DNA of 64,000 nucleotides from Liolophura sinensis (GCF_032854445.1 NC_088296.1:560001-624000), one strand, 5' to 3'. Counted from the stretch's first letter, positions 1 through 11,210 are shown. Notes: generated from the sequence alone by a model not told the origin. Translations and numbers: made by a program.

Positions 1-394
1 CATAAGGGCACTGTTCGACGTTCGATGTAGACCTCGAGTACAAACTAGGGTTGCGCGACTCGGAACACGTTCCCAATTTTGTGCAAGATTAACACTGCTA
101 TTATCAAAAGTAACGTAAGCGCGTTCTAGAGTTGCATAGATTGTACTAAAATAATGGGTAGTCATTTATTTTCTACTTAATGCTATGTTAGCCCCTGTCA
201 TAAAACTTACTTTTTTATTTTTACGAGTTATACCTTGGACGTGCAGATACTATATGCCGTTTTCCTGTAGTGTAATGCCAAGATGTTTATGGAAACGACC
301 AATCTTCACTTCTACCTCATCCAAGAATAATTTGGAATAGATTGGTTCCTTTGCATTGTCTTAATGTGATTGTATGTTAAATGTGATGACAGCA

Positions 395-605
395 CTGCAT
401 TTTGGGTATTTCTAGACCAGCGACGTGTAATGAATTGTAATTAACATCACGGCAGTTTTTTAACCTAATTCTGCTTAAACCATGGTGCCATGGGGCGTGG
501 TGAATTGCTATTATTTATGCATTTACATGGACAGTTAGAATAAAATCCTGACAAAGGTAGACTAACAATAGGTCTTAATTCGGCCGTTAAGTATAAACCA
601 TTTGT
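395..605 (+). repeat. Dispersed repeat R1, copy 1
   Basis: Shares blocks with other places in the window: a block around AACATCACGGCAG...CTAATTCTGCTTAAACCATGGTG (also near 5.2 kb and at 63.9-64.0 kb) and a block ACAGTTAGAATAAAATCCTGAC...AACAATAGGTC (also near 45.6 kb). No coding potential is visible. It may be a non-autonomous transposon or solo element; the ends were not found. Confidence 0.5.
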
Positions 606-729
606 CAACTATCACAGTGTCGTCGACTTTAATGGCATTTATTTCTTTTAAAAGAAATGTCATCACTTACTTTTTTTGTCTATTTTAAAAAAATAAACAA
701 TGATACATTTTTAAAAGCATTATAGGTAA

Positions 730-1180
730 CTAGCCACTCTTTCCACCAGTCTGATAAACGTTGAAGATCTCTATCACTTTAATCTTCGGAATTGTTGTTA
801 CAGATTCAAAAAGAGACGTGTCGTCAGCAAAGATATTAATTTTACATTCAGTACCAATGTTAATATCAGCAACAAATATGATAAATAGAAAGAGGGACCA
901 AGGACCAGAATCTTGGGGCACACCGGAGTAAACATGCCCAGTATCTCACTCGATTTCATTTATAGAAACACTAATAAACCCGTTACACAAATATTTTCTA
1001 AGCACCTTAACAAGCAACCTTCCATTCCCAGTTGTCTCAATTTATACAAAATGTCCAACATGCCATACTTTATCTACGGCTTTGCTACGTCTAAAATTAC
1101 AAGACAGGCTCCTTCTCCTCTGTCCAAGGCTTGGTACATAGTGTGTACTATTTGCGGCAATTGGTAAATCGTAGTCTTTC
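730..1180 (-). pseudogene. LINE reverse transcriptase fragment
   Basis: The minus strand encodes a piece of a non-LTR reverse transcriptase. The open stretch at 730-921 carries a degenerate version of the conserved VPQGS-type block followed by NIFADDTSLF, which is the RT catalytic motif with the Asp-Asp pair. Upstream (towards 1180) another frame reads as the preceding RT block (a KVW...DKG-type stretch and YKLRQLGMEG), so there is at least one frameshift. It is a 5'- and 3'-truncated copy of roughly 450 bases with no endonuclease or tail seen. The clade is uncertain (CR1/jockey-like). Confidence 0.7.
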
Positions 1181-1185
1181 TCCTT

Positions 1186-1205
1186 AAAACTACAATTGTA
1201 GTTTT
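1186..1205. repeat. Perfect 20-bp palindrome
   Basis: AAAACTACAATTGTAGTTTT is its own reverse complement. It lies in otherwise anonymous AT-rich sequence just beyond the RT fragment. No function is implied. Confidence 0.8.
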
Positions 1206-2234
1206 ATATATGTCATTGTCCTTACAATACTCGTAAAATCGTTTGTAAACAATTTTATTTGATATGTTTAATATATGACTTAGGCGAGAATCAGGCGGAT
1301 AGGTTTCTGGTCACCGGGAGAAATCAAACAGCTTCTTCACTGTAGGCGCAATACATAAGACAGTGTTTTAACATGAAGTTAGAAATCATATCGATACCAC
1401 AGGCATTACAGACAATTTTCAGGACACCATCAGGAAATGTAGAAATTATTAGCCCAAAAAATTTTTGGTCAAATGCCATTTTCGCCCAATGGTTAGACTG
1501 TAATATTTCCAACAGAGGAAGTTCTCATCGTAAACTGTTACATCCTAGGCGTCGCACAACTGCAATTTAAATTCAGTTCAATCGCGTCAGGCGTTTCGTC
1601 GGAATAAGATTTTTATTGCAACAAAATTCACGAGACCGCAACAAGTCACGTGACCGAAATTCACAAAAGTTTTGATACACTTCAGGTTCTTACCTAAAAT
1701 ACACCTAAGTTTCATGAAAATTCAAACTGAGCGTTTCTCCCAGAAACGTGTTACAGTTTTGTGTAAAAATATTAATAAAGGCACCAAAAATGACGAGTTT
1801 TTGAACATCTTTTGAAATCTTTTGTTTCTATTTACATAAAATCTGAACGTCACAGCGAAAAACTAACTGCAGATTCGTAATCTTGATGTCAAAGTGCACT
1901 GAACAACGTTTTAGTTATGTTATTTGAAACGGCCATTAAACTTCACCCACTGTTGCCCTATTTTTATTGGCCAGCGAAAACATAAATATGCATGCAGAAT
2001 GTTTTCTCCTTAAACTATAAATGCCAGCCAATGATAATCACGTGTATCAAATTTATGATAATCTGCTCAGATGTTCTCGAGAAGAAAATTCTTAAAAAGT
2101 TTTCATTAATGTCCAATATGGCCCGCCAAGTAAAGTAACACAATGTACCCAAAAGTTTCGATACACAGCTTTGAGTCACACATACCTAAGTTTCTTGAAA
2201 ATACGGCCTGAATGGCTTGAACCCCGAATAAATC
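1206..2234. other. Non-coding, nothing recognised
   Basis: AT-rich sequence with only short chance ORFs. I see no exon with splice borders, no RNA gene and no clear repeat. Confidence 0.6.
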
Positions 2235-2360
2235 TCTAAGGAAGGTAAATTGGCAAGAGGTCGTATTTCACCACCTACAGATGAGTTTAGGCGAGCATCA
2301 CTCTGTCGTCTATGCTTTGATTTTACTCTCTACGCTATAGTCGTGTATATTTGTTACCTA
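2235..2360 (+). repeat. Dispersed repeat R1, copy 2
   Basis: GGTAAATTGGCAAGAGGTCGTATTTCACC matches the block near 45.6 kb, and GATTTTACTCTCTACGCTATAGTCGTGTATA matches 59,665-59,700. This is a diverged internal part of the R1 family. Confidence 0.5.
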
Positions 2361-3588
2361 ACATCTGTGGGACAAAGAGATATATGGAATGTAGCCATTA
2401 TATGTTACTTTAAGGACAATGTTATGGCAACACATCTTTTTTGTCTGATCCTGCATGACTATAATGCTGGCCAGTTTAGTAAAAGTGAAATTTCCTGAGT
2501 ACAACTGAAAACAACACTCAAATAAATAAATGAATTCTGGCAACGTAAGGGAACATATTTCTCATATCGAAGATAACTGTTGCTTTGAAAGACTTGTAGT
2601 AAAGTTTATCTTGTTTCGTATTTTGTACAGCCCACCTAGCAAAGACGTAATCGACTTTAACAAACCTGTTTCATCTATTTTACACAAGTGTCACCGGAAA
2701 AGAAAAAGTGTATACTTTTTTCATATTGGTACTCTTAAAAGTGCTCACCATCAGCCAATTCATTGACATCATCGCGTCATGTCCATTCTTTCCTCCAAAT
2801 CTCAAAACCAACAAGAGTTCAGCCTGGCTGTGGCATTTTGATTCATATGTGTTGACAAATTTTCTATCTAAGATATTGTTAACTGACGTAAATGACCAAT
2901 TTCTGACCTTCCATATTCTTAAAATTTCATTTCCGCTGAAACCATCAATACACACTAACATTATAAGGAAGTTTACCAATACCTAACAGGAAATCTTTAA
3001 ACAACACATTTAAGAGATTAACTGCTTTAGGATTCTAAGAGAGACTTATGATGTCAATATGGCTATTAGTGCTTTCTGTGAATAGTTAATCGACATTTAC
3101 AATAGCTGTTCCCATTTTAGCACATCTAGCAAACCAGCACTATAAACGGTACAGAAAAGGCGACTGCATATATCACAGCGGATACGGAGTAATTTTTTCT
3201 CTCCACCGCACACTTTTTCAAAGGGTAACGGCATAGGTTTCACCTGGGTTATTACAACCGCGAACATTCTAGGGGGAATATCGCCTGCGCACACGAAAAA
3301 TGGCACAAAAATGAATCGATGCAATGTATATATAGGTCATCTTGTTAAATTTGTGGATAGATTATTTAATCTATATCAATTTTAAACGAAGAGAAGAAAT
3401 GACAATTCTGCAGACACATAAGTTATTTGTCCCAATTCTCAAATTTTGACGATCACGTCCTGTAGCGAAGTCTTTAGCGAAGTTTTTTTTTCTTTTTGCT
3501 TGGTTGAATTGGTTTTAATTTTCGATCGAAATTTTGATCATCCTGTCCAGTATTTAGCAGACAAAGCCAAAGTTTTTTTTTAAGGCTC
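2361..3588. other. Non-coding, nothing recognised
   Basis: AT-rich sequence, probably 3' intronic or intergenic sequence of the minus-strand ankyrin gene. The ORFs here have no recognisable motif and no splice-bordered ankyrin exon was found. Confidence 0.5.
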
Positions 3589-3589
3589 A

Positions 3590-3800
3590 TCTAACTCAGA
3601 TATATTACTCGATAGCAGTGGAAAACGTCGGCATCAGTCATACCATGTTTAAGCAAAATACTTGAAAAAATTGCTACGACGTCAGTTTCTGCCTACTTTG
3701 AGACAAATAGTATAACTGACCCTCATCACTATGGTTTTAGATTTAATCAAGCCACCATATATGCCAATTGCTCTCTTTACCAAAAAGTAATTACTGCCAA
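3590..3800 (+). pseudogene. LINE reverse transcriptase fragment
   Basis: Too short for a long ORF but clear. One plus-strand frame between about 3643 and 3750 reads SKILEKI, then AYFETNSITDPHHYGFR. This is the RT block leading to the conserved GFR motif of jockey/CR1-type LINEs. Flanks are non-coding. It is a roughly 100-200 bp dead fragment on the strand opposite to the ankyrin gene. Confidence 0.65.
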
Positions 3801-4078
3801 GGAAAGCAAAAAGTATAGAAAAAAAGAACACAAACAAAAACGCATCAAGTGAAAAGGAACACCCAGTAACGTATGCTGTGAGTGATGGTGTATAGATGAA
3901 AAACTAAAATGTTACTCTCTCTGGTGATGGGTACATGATTACGGTCAAGTTTTCGACAAGCCTCTATTCCTATCCTGGCTGAAACGACACGACACGTCTT
4001 TTGACTAAATATTTTGAATTCAATACCTAATAAATGAAACAAAAGTGCAGTAAACTTTCACAACCCAGAAGCACGTAC

Positions 4079-4177
4079 CTGATCTTGTACGTTTATATCA
4101 GCCTTCTTCTCTATCAGAAGACGGAGGAGATCCATGTCATCACCTGACACTGCCTGGTGTAGTGCTGTTTGTCCGCT
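4079..4177 (-). CDS. Ankyrin-repeat gene, exon (one repeat)
   Basis: The exon is exactly 99 nt and encodes one 33-residue ankyrin repeat starting SGQTALHQAVSGDDMDLLRL and ending DINVQDQ. The acceptor is TAG and the donor is CAG|GTACGT. Both borders are phase 0, as in the other exons of this gene, so the repeat can be added or skipped without changing frame. This is the leftmost exon seen; its donor shows the gene continues beyond the left edge or into unrecognised sequence. The sequence is closest to the exons at 4.95 and 21.5 kb (LLRLL(V/I)EK subtype). The family's usual role is protein-protein binding; the gene's partner is unknown. Confidence 0.8.
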
Positions 4178-4569
4178 CTATGTAAACATAGATGAATCGG
4201 TAGATATATACATGGAAATGTCTCAACAACAGGTAAGGTTTACCTGGATTTTCTACAATTTTATCGCAGTATTGCACCAACCTGGGGAGGGGACGACGCT
4301 TGGTGATAAGGTCAGCAACTCTTAATGGGCCTTTGTGATTTTGGGAAATGTCTCTGCACAGTTCCTTTGTGACCAAGTGTATATAGCGTTTCGCCAGTAT
4401 ATCCTGTTGAATGATGTAGATTTTAAGTTACTTAAGACAGTTTCTTCATTGAACAGGTGTTCCAAAAAAGATCCAAAACAAAATTTTGTCTTTTGTTTGC
4501 ATTGACAAAACAGGTGGCAAAATTGTTTCCTGTAAAAAATGGCAAAATTGTTTGCTGCGAAAGGTGGCA

Positions 4570-4593
4570 CCCCCCCCCCCCCCAAAAAAAAAA
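4570..4593 (+). repeat. Homopolymer tract C14-A10
   Basis: A run of 14 C followed by 10 A inside the intron. Such runs are prone to polymerase slippage and to sequencing error. Confidence 0.9.
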
Positions 4594-4943
4594 CAACATA
4601 AAAGTAAATCTGGGTGTCTACGTCTTCATATCTGGTATTAGCCGAGTTACTCTTGTGGCACGTTCGGGACGAGGAAGCTATATATACTAGTACAAACTTT
4701 GTCACTCGACTGTGATCACTCCCAAAAAGTACGTCTAAACATTTGAGTATTGTAGGAAAATAGGGCAGAGATCTGCAGATAATTCTACCGGAGACAGAAG
4801 CGTGAAAGCTAAACAATATTTTAACTTAACATCGCTTTAATTTACACCATTAATAGGAAGGTCCATAAAGGTGGTTACGTTTCCGGTTCGACGTGCGAAA
4901 CACACTTTTGTGTAGAAAACTTCCGTAGTCTGGAACCACGTAC

Positions 4944-5036
4944 CTGATCCTGTACGTTTACGTCAGCGCTCTTCTCTACCAGAAGACGAAGAAGGTCTAG
5001 GTTGCCACCTGACAGGCATAAAGCTGTTTGTATAGT
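4944..5036 (-). CDS. Ankyrin-repeat gene, exon (one repeat)
   Basis: Encodes a 31-residue ankyrin repeat (TIQTALCLSGGNLDLLRLLV, ending ADVNVQDQ) between acceptor CTGCAG and donor CAG|GTACGT, again phase 0. If the start were aligned with the 99-nt exons it would begin six bases earlier, so the acceptor has probably moved inward and removed two residues. The usual TPLH/TALH hairpin motif is degenerate (TALCLS). Neighbouring exons in the transcript are 6.5 kb (upstream) and 4.1 kb (downstream). Confidence 0.65.
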
Positions 5037-5204
5037 CTGCAGCTGCCAATTCTGTTAAAGTTAAATAACAATATGTGACTATAAACTCGTAAAAATGCTC
5101 TATCAGTATGAAACACTGCACGGGTACATAAGTCATAAAATGTGCTTAAGCATCACTAAGGCCTCTTCATCGGCACTGTGTCCATGTGATTGATTATTAA
5201 AAGA

Positions 5205-5380
5205 GATAACATCACAGCATATTGAGTAATTCTAATTCAGCAACCATTAATAAAATAAAAACAGCATGTTTGCCTACTTCTGCTAAGCCATGGTCTTGTG
5301 TGCTTCTAAGTTACTACTTTGTAAACATGTACAGGGACAGTTACCACGAAACCTTAATGAAATGTACACACACCTATATT
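5205..5380 (+). repeat. Dispersed repeat R1, copy 3 (diverged)
   Basis: Contains TAACATCACAGCATATT and ACTTCTGCTAAGCCATGGT, which match the R1 blocks at 440-500 and 63,940-63,990. More diverged than those copies. Confidence 0.4.
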
Positions 5381-6432
5381 TGACTGATTACGTGTGACAA
5401 TATGTTAGGTATCACACTGCCGACAATGATGAGTAGCCGACTTTCTCCCACTCATAAACTGACCGTCATTATATAAGTTAAATCTGTTCCAGTATGGCTT
5501 TAAATGCAGCAATCTATATGTATAATGTAGTAACTTGCACTGATTTATACACACAATAATAATAATATTACATAATTCAGTTACGGCAATGTGATGACAC
5601 GTAACCTGTAAAGTGATGGAATTGATTGCATTGCCTTATTTATTGTTTTTTTTTTCACTGTTTAACCTATAAAAAAATAATTAGACCTCGCCTATAAAAA
5701 AAAAACATTGCGTTTCCTCTGGAAATGTAATGGCGTTTGATAAAATTTGGCAGTACACTAATTTACATTTAAAGACTACAGCTATACAAGATCAGAGACA
5801 GTGTGTACGACGAAAAATCAGCTGCAAACGGCACGATTATAGTAACGCTGTTTTGTGACGTATTGCAGACATTGTTAAGACGTCTCTGTTAATCACCTGT
5901 TTTACACAACAACAACATATCTGGAGTTTTATCATTGCATGTTATTTGAACTGACAGCAAATTGGAGGAACCTTCTGATAACTTGTCTTTGTTTTGCCTT
6001 GCCTTGTTTGGCATACCTTCAACGTTGTGCACATAGCTCAAGATATTGGAATACTTAAAAGTTTAATCCGTAACAGATACTTCACTAAACGTCAACATAA
6101 GGCAAAATACATGAGGTCCAATACAAATTACAAAGTTGTAGAGCGTGCATAGTTTTCAGGTATAATGGAAACAAGTGTATATAAATTAAAATTAATTAGA
6201 ACTGTTAGTAACCCTGACATGTTATTTCATAAATGTCATCTTAAAAGTGATTTTTCATGCATCTCTTTGCCACGGTTAATGCCCTTAACGCCTGTATCAA
6301 ACTCTATTTTAACATTATCCGTTTATGTATATATAACATAGATGAACATATGGAATTACAGCAAGTCTGATACACATAAACAAGTGTAAGAGATGAGTTA
6401 TATTGTTATCGATACGGAAAAGCAATGTTTAC
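5381..6432. other. Intron, nothing recognised
   Basis: AT-rich intronic sequence between the 6.5-kb and 4.9-kb exons, with A- and T-runs. No coding or RNA features seen. Confidence 0.5.
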
Positions 6433-6522
6433 CCTTCTTAAAGATCCACCTTCCTGCTTGAGAGGACTAAACAGATCCTTTCTTCCACGAGACAACGCCT
6501 GGCACAAAGGCGTTTTTCCTCT
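6433..6522 (-). CDS. Ankyrin-repeat gene, atypical 90-nt exon
   Basis: Between acceptor ACACAG and donor AGG|GTAAAC there is a 90-nt phase-0 open segment of 30 residues. Its first half is ankyrin-like (RGKTPLCQALSRGRKDLF). The second half (SPLKQEGGSLRR) has lost the (L/V)LLExGADVN pattern of the second helix and loop. The frame and borders are kept, so it could still be spliced in as a capping or degenerate repeat, or be a decaying exon. Transcript data would settle this. Confidence 0.5.
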
Positions 6523-7804
6523 CTGTGTGAACATAGATAAAATTGGTGAAAATGACAAAGTTTATAGTAAGAAACACGTTAACATCGGTACATAACATGT
6601 CAGGGTTACGTGCGTTTTCCATGCACTCATGCACAATCACCAATCCCGATTCTGAGCGAAGAATATTTAGAACATCCAGCTCTGGGAAAACACACTCAGC
6701 ATCCGGAGCCCGTGGCGCATGGCTTCCACATACTTCCCATTGTGAAGAAACGTTAGACGTCCACTAACATGGCGGCCAAGTTTATGCGTCATATAGTTTG
6801 CCAAAGCTTGTTCCGGGTAGATAATATGTTTCATCTATAGAACTAACTGACATCAAACAATTCCACATTCGTGAGTGGGGTGTTAATCAAATAATAAATG
6901 ATTATGGAAATGCAGCAGTGAATCATTCACCTGGGCATGTACCAATTACCAATACTTTAACATAGTATACACAAGTTAGAATACGCAAACATTAACATTC
7001 TCTTGCTAGCTATGTAAATGACACACACATATAAATGCATCAATTATTTGTTTGGTGTACTATACTAAACCCCATTAAAATTGGTCAAGGAAAGAAATTG
7101 TGCAATAAAATTTCCCGAAAATAAACACGTGCGAACGAATAAGATTATAAAAGTGCAACCGACATCAGAATATGGAGTGTGGTTAAGACTCAGGTCTTGC
7201 ACGAAGGGTGTGAACCACGTCACCCTTTTGCCTCGCGGTGATCATTTGTCGTATGATCTTGTTACTGTGACCCACCAGGTCTGTCTCGTTAGAACTAGTT
7301 AAATTATTAAAGTAATCAAGCCTTTAGAATGCTCGCTGCAAGATTAACGCAACAGGAAGTGCATGCATCTTTACTCATATGATTGCAGCACTTTCCCAAC
7401 ATCAGAGATATTTCAGGACGTCAGGATGGTCTGTGTTCTGGACTCCGGCTGGCAAGGTGTACATACTTTCGCGAACTTTCAGTTTCACTTTTGTTCAGGT
7501 ATTAAACATTTCACGTTGTCAGAGATGGGATATCTCCAGTCTTCAGTGGTCTTTTGATTAAAAAATATTTCAAACGAAAACTATCATAGATTGAGGCACA
7601 TGTAAAAATAATATACGTTTATATCAAAGCACAGATTCTTTGTTGAGTTAGAGAATACAAATATATCCGTACTGTTTATACCCAAGCCAAAGGAAAGTGT
7701 TTTAGAGTCTTTAACTTTGCTAAGGACAAGATATATCGATGCAGTTGCCATTGTGCTTCCACGGACAACTACCTTTCAGTGAAACAACACAAGAAGTGTA
7801 TTAC
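6523..7804. other. Intron, nothing recognised
   Basis: Non-coding AT-rich sequence between exon-like segments. The small ORFs here have no motif and no splice-bordered ankyrin repeat. Confidence 0.5.
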
Positions 7805-7903
7805 CTGATCCTGTACGTTGACGTCAGCGCCCTGCTCCACCAGAATACGGACAACGTCTACGTTATCACGTGACATAGCCGCAATCCGTTCAGTATTGGT
7901 ACA
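7805..7903 (-). pseudogene. Degenerate ankyrin exon (lost acceptor)
   Basis: The donor side is perfect: the frame reads VRILVEQGADVNVQDQ followed by CAG|GTAATA. The acceptor side is damaged. Where sister exons have CAG|GATGG(A/G)...ACxCC there is TAC|TGTACCAATACTGAACGG, so the AG is missing and the TPLH motif has become NTERI. The exon can only be used if another upstream AG serves as acceptor. It belongs to the VRILVE(Q/R) subtype, like the triplicated exons next to it. I call it a probable dead exon. Confidence 0.6.
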
Positions 7904-8343
7904 GTAATGGCTCAGGCTGCATAATGTTGTCTTGACCGGTGTTAGGCAGTCATTGAGACAACGTTGCCTTACTGTTGTGAATGCGATATGGGAGCATAAT
8001 GAGCACTGAGCAATCTTCTGTATGAAGAACAAACTACGCAAAATGACGCCCTGTCATTTCTTTCAACATTTTCTCAGTTTTCTTTCCTCTGACGTTTTTG
8101 GAAATGTTGAAAATTGAGGGGATATTTCGGACATACGGATTCTAGTTGTGTGTATGGTTTGAACAGAAAGTAACATGTGCAGTTTCATTTTTTTGTTTCA
8201 GTATATTTTTCTTGACGACTGGTTGACAAATACGTATCTTGATGCCTAGATGAAGTATTCTACTGTGTACAAAACAGACACGACCAGGTTCAAACTGCTA
8301 AGGTAAACAACCACAGAACTCAACAGCCAGAACGAACATAGCA

Positions 8344-8386
8344 CTGTACGTTTATATCAGTGTAAACATAATCCGGAATCGGTAAA
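8344..8386 (-). pseudogene. Remnant of a deleted ankyrin exon
   Basis: The plus-strand string CTGTACGTTTATATCAG followed at once by TGTAAACATAATCCGGAATCGGTAAA joins the donor-side end of an LLRLL-type ankyrin exon to the intron that normally lies before its acceptor (compare 4085-4105 with 4178-4200, and 21,476-21,495 with 21,572-21,615). About 75 bp of exon body is missing. Seen directly; that it was once a full exon is inference. Confidence 0.6.
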
Positions 8387-8555
8387 AAATTTCGATGAAA
8401 AAAACAACACACAGTATTGTATATTCCATCACAAAAAAACTCACCACTCATAAGCAGATATATGGTCACACCTAAATATTAGGGATTCAGAAAGTTTTGC
8501 ACAACACCAGCCAGAAAATCTTATTAAATCTTCTTACGGACATGCAAAGACTTAC

Positions 8556-8654
8556 CTTATTCTGTACGTTGACATCAGCATCCCGCTCCACAAGAATACG
8601 AACAATGCCCACGTTACCACGTGATGACGCGACGTGTAAAGGTGTTTTCCCATC
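8556..8654 (-). CDS. Ankyrin-repeat gene, exon (triplicated unit, copy 1)
   Basis: A 99-nt phase-0 exon encoding DGKTPLHVASSRGNVGIVRI... ending ADVNVQNK. The acceptor is ATAG|GATGGG and the donor is AAG|GTAAGT, a strong consensus donor. It is a near-copy of the exons at 9833 and 11,112. The TPLH hairpin, the Gly turn, the VRILVE helix and the GADVN-type loop are all intact (here RDADVN). Confidence 0.8.
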
Positions 8655-9139
8655 CTATTACATAATATAAAGCGACAACTCAGTGGTAGCCATTGATATA
8701 CGGCAGGTATGTGGTTAAAGCTGATAGCGTAAAGCCACACAGCTTAAAATAAACACACGATCCTCTTGATTAACAATGTGTTACAAAAGCGCCTGTCTTA
8801 AACGCTAAAAAGTCTGATAGCGGCGCTTATCGAGAGTACTCGTTGAACACGTTAAGAGAGTCGTATCCCAAGTATAAAACAGCGAATCTCAACCCGGCAG
8901 TTTACATTGTAGATGTCGTGTATATCGATGTTATTGCATTTAGGTGCTTCATATCAGGTATAGAGCACGCTATCAGAGGAAAAATCACAACCATGCACAG
9001 TGCTGACCGAAGTGTTCAGCTCCGTATTTGAGGAGTGCGGCCTTACAATGGGATAAATACCACACATAGGCCTTCTGTCTACGAAGTGTCCAGCAGGGTC
9101 AACGTATATGTGCAAAGGCGTTATTATTTCACCCGCAAG

Positions 9140-9295
9140 CAATTATTTATTTATTTATTTGATTGGTATTTTACGTTGTACTTGAGAATATTTCACTTAC
9201 ACGACAGCGGCCGGCATTATAATGGGAGGAAATCGAGGAAACGCAGAAACATTCACAGGTTCCTGCTAGACACTTCCAGGTACGACCAGTGAAGA
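9140..9295 (-). mobile_element. SINE tail fragment (in triplicated unit, copy 1)
   Basis: TTATTTATTTATTTGATTGGTATTTTACG...GAGAATATTTCACTTACACGACAGCGGCCGGCATTATAATGGGAGGAAA matches the mollusc-wide repeat also found intact at 24.1 kb and 58.7 kb. The (TTTA)n end corresponds to the SINE 3' tail, so the element reads on the minus strand. It was copied with the exon. Confidence 0.75.
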
Positions 9296-9579
9296 AGCCA
9301 GCATGAGATGGACTTCGCAAACAGTTAAAAGTAGCAAACATATCTAACTTCTACACGCGTAGGTCAGAAAAAATATTGTGTAAAAAATATTATGTAAAAA
9401 CAGCTGAGATAAGGTCAGTAGCATCACATATAAATGTGAACACCCACAAATAAATGCGATTAAAATGCAGAAAGAAACAAGCCATTCTAGCTGTGTTCAC
9501 TAGTGTGGTCAACTTGCAAAAATGATTAATACCATAGCGATGACGAAATACCACAGGTCAATTTTCCATGAAAAAAACA

Positions 9580-9815
9580 ACACACAGTATGGTATATTCC
9601 ATCACAAAAACAGACCACGTTCCACAATTTCAAAACCTGCATGCTACTTATATATGATAGTAGGTGTGAGTCCGTTCCACAGAAACATCAAGACAAAGGG
9701 TCTTCGGTGATATTTTGTCACCACTCATAAGCAGATATATGGTCACACCTAAATATTAGGGATTCAGAAAGTTTTGCACAACACCAGCCAGAAAATCTTA
9801 TTAAATCTTCTTACG
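9580..9815. repeat. Duplicated intron segment (shared with 21.7 and 23.3 kb)
   Basis: The block from TTCCATCACAAAAACAGACCAC through ACATCAAGACAAAG and ACCACTCATAAGCAGATA to CACAACACCAGCCAGAAAA is homologous to 10,860-11,095 (recent) and, more diverged, to 21,655-21,850 and 23,225-23,455. It always sits just downstream of an ankyrin exon's flank, showing exon and intron were copied together. Confidence 0.7.
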
Positions 9816-9832
9816 GATATGCAAAGACTTAC

Positions 9833-9931
9833 CTTGTTCTGTACGTTGACATCAGCATCGCGCTCCGCAAGAATACGAACAATGCCCACGTGACCTCGTG
9901 ATGACGCGACGTGTAAAGGTGTTTTCCCATC
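9833..9931 (-). CDS. Ankyrin-repeat gene, exon (triplicated unit, copy 2)
   Basis: A 99-nt phase-0 exon, nearly identical to its two sisters. It reads DGKTPLHVASSRGHVGIVRI and then LAERDADVNVQNK, so it differs at two visible residues (N to H, V to A). The acceptor is ATAG and the donor is AAG|GTAAGT. Confidence 0.8.
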
Positions 9932-10416
9932 CTATTACATAATACAAAGCGACAACTCAGTGGTAGTCATTGATATACGGCAGGTATGTGGTTAAAGCTG
10001 ATAGCGTAAAGCCACACAGCTTAAAATAAACACACGATCCTCTTGATTAACATTGTGTTACAAAAGCGCCTGTCTTAAACCCTAAAAAGTCTGATAGCTG
10101 CGCTTATCGAGAGTACTCGTTGAACACGTTAAGAGAATCGTATCCCAAGTATAAAACAGCGAATCTCAACCCGGCAGTTTACATTGTAGATGTCGTGTAT
10201 ATCAATGTTATTGCATTTAGGTTCTTCATATCAGGTATAGAGCACGCTATTAGAGGAAAAATCGCAACTATGCACAGAGCTGACCGAAGTGTTCAGCCCC
10301 GTATTTGAGGAGTGCGGCCTTACAATGGGATAAATACCACACATAGGCCTTCTGTCTACGAAGTGTCCAGCAGGGTCAACGTATATGTGCAAAGGCGTTA
10401 TTGTTTCACCCGCAAG

Positions 10417-10572
10417 CAATTATTTATTTATTTATTTGATTGGTATTTTACGTTGTACTTGAGAATATTTCACTTACACGACAGCGGCCGGCATTATAAT
10501 GGGAGGAAATCGAGGAGACGCAGCAACACTCACAGGTTCCTGCTAGACACTTCCAGGTACGACCAGTGAAGA
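10417..10572 (-). mobile_element. SINE tail fragment (in triplicated unit, copy 2)
   Basis: Same SINE tail as at 9140, carried along by the tandem duplication. Confidence 0.75.
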
Positions 10573-11111
10573 AGCAAGCATGAGATGGACTTCGCAAACA
10601 GTTAAAAGTGGCAAACATATCTAACTTCTACACGCATAGGTCAGAAAAAATATTGTGTAAAAAATATTATGTAAAAACAGCTGAGATAAGGTCAGTAGTA
10701 TCACATATAAATGTGAACACCCATAAATAAATGCGATTAAAATACAGAAAGAAACAAGCCATTCAAGCTGTGTTCACTAGTGTGGTCAACTTGCAAAAAT
10801 GATTAATACCATAGCGATGACGAAATACCACAGGTCAATTTTACATGAAAAAAACAAAACACACAGTATGGTATATTCCATCACAAAAACAGACCATGTT
10901 CCACAATTTCAAAACCTGCATGCTACTTATATATGATAGTAGGTGTGAGTCCGTTCCACAGAAACATCAAGACAAAGGGTCTTCGGTGATATTTTGTCAC
11001 CACTCATAAGCAGATATATGGTCACACCTAAATATTAGGGATTCAGAAAGTTTTGCACAACACCAGCCAGAAAATCTTATTAAATCCTCTTACGGTTATG
11101 CAAAGACTTAC

Positions 11112-11210
11112 CTTGTTCTGTACGTTGAGATCAGCATCCCGCTCCACAAGAATACGAACAATGTCCACGTTACCACGTAATGACGCGACGTGTAAAGGTG
11201 TTTTCCCATC
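11112..11210 (-). CDS. Ankyrin-repeat gene, exon (triplicated unit, copy 3)
   Basis: A 99-nt phase-0 exon reading DGKTPLHVASLRGNVDIVRI and ending ADLNVQNK. The acceptor is ATAG and the donor is AAG|GTAAGT. In transcript order it is the first of the three sisters. Its upstream neighbour exon is 10 kb away at 21.5 kb because two LINEs have inserted in the intron. Confidence 0.8.

Noticed and set aside
4322-4816. Minus-strand ORF of 164 codons
   Set aside because: Crosses the C14/A10 tract (giving a Gly-rich stretch) and overlaps the intron next to an ankyrin exon; composition looks random.
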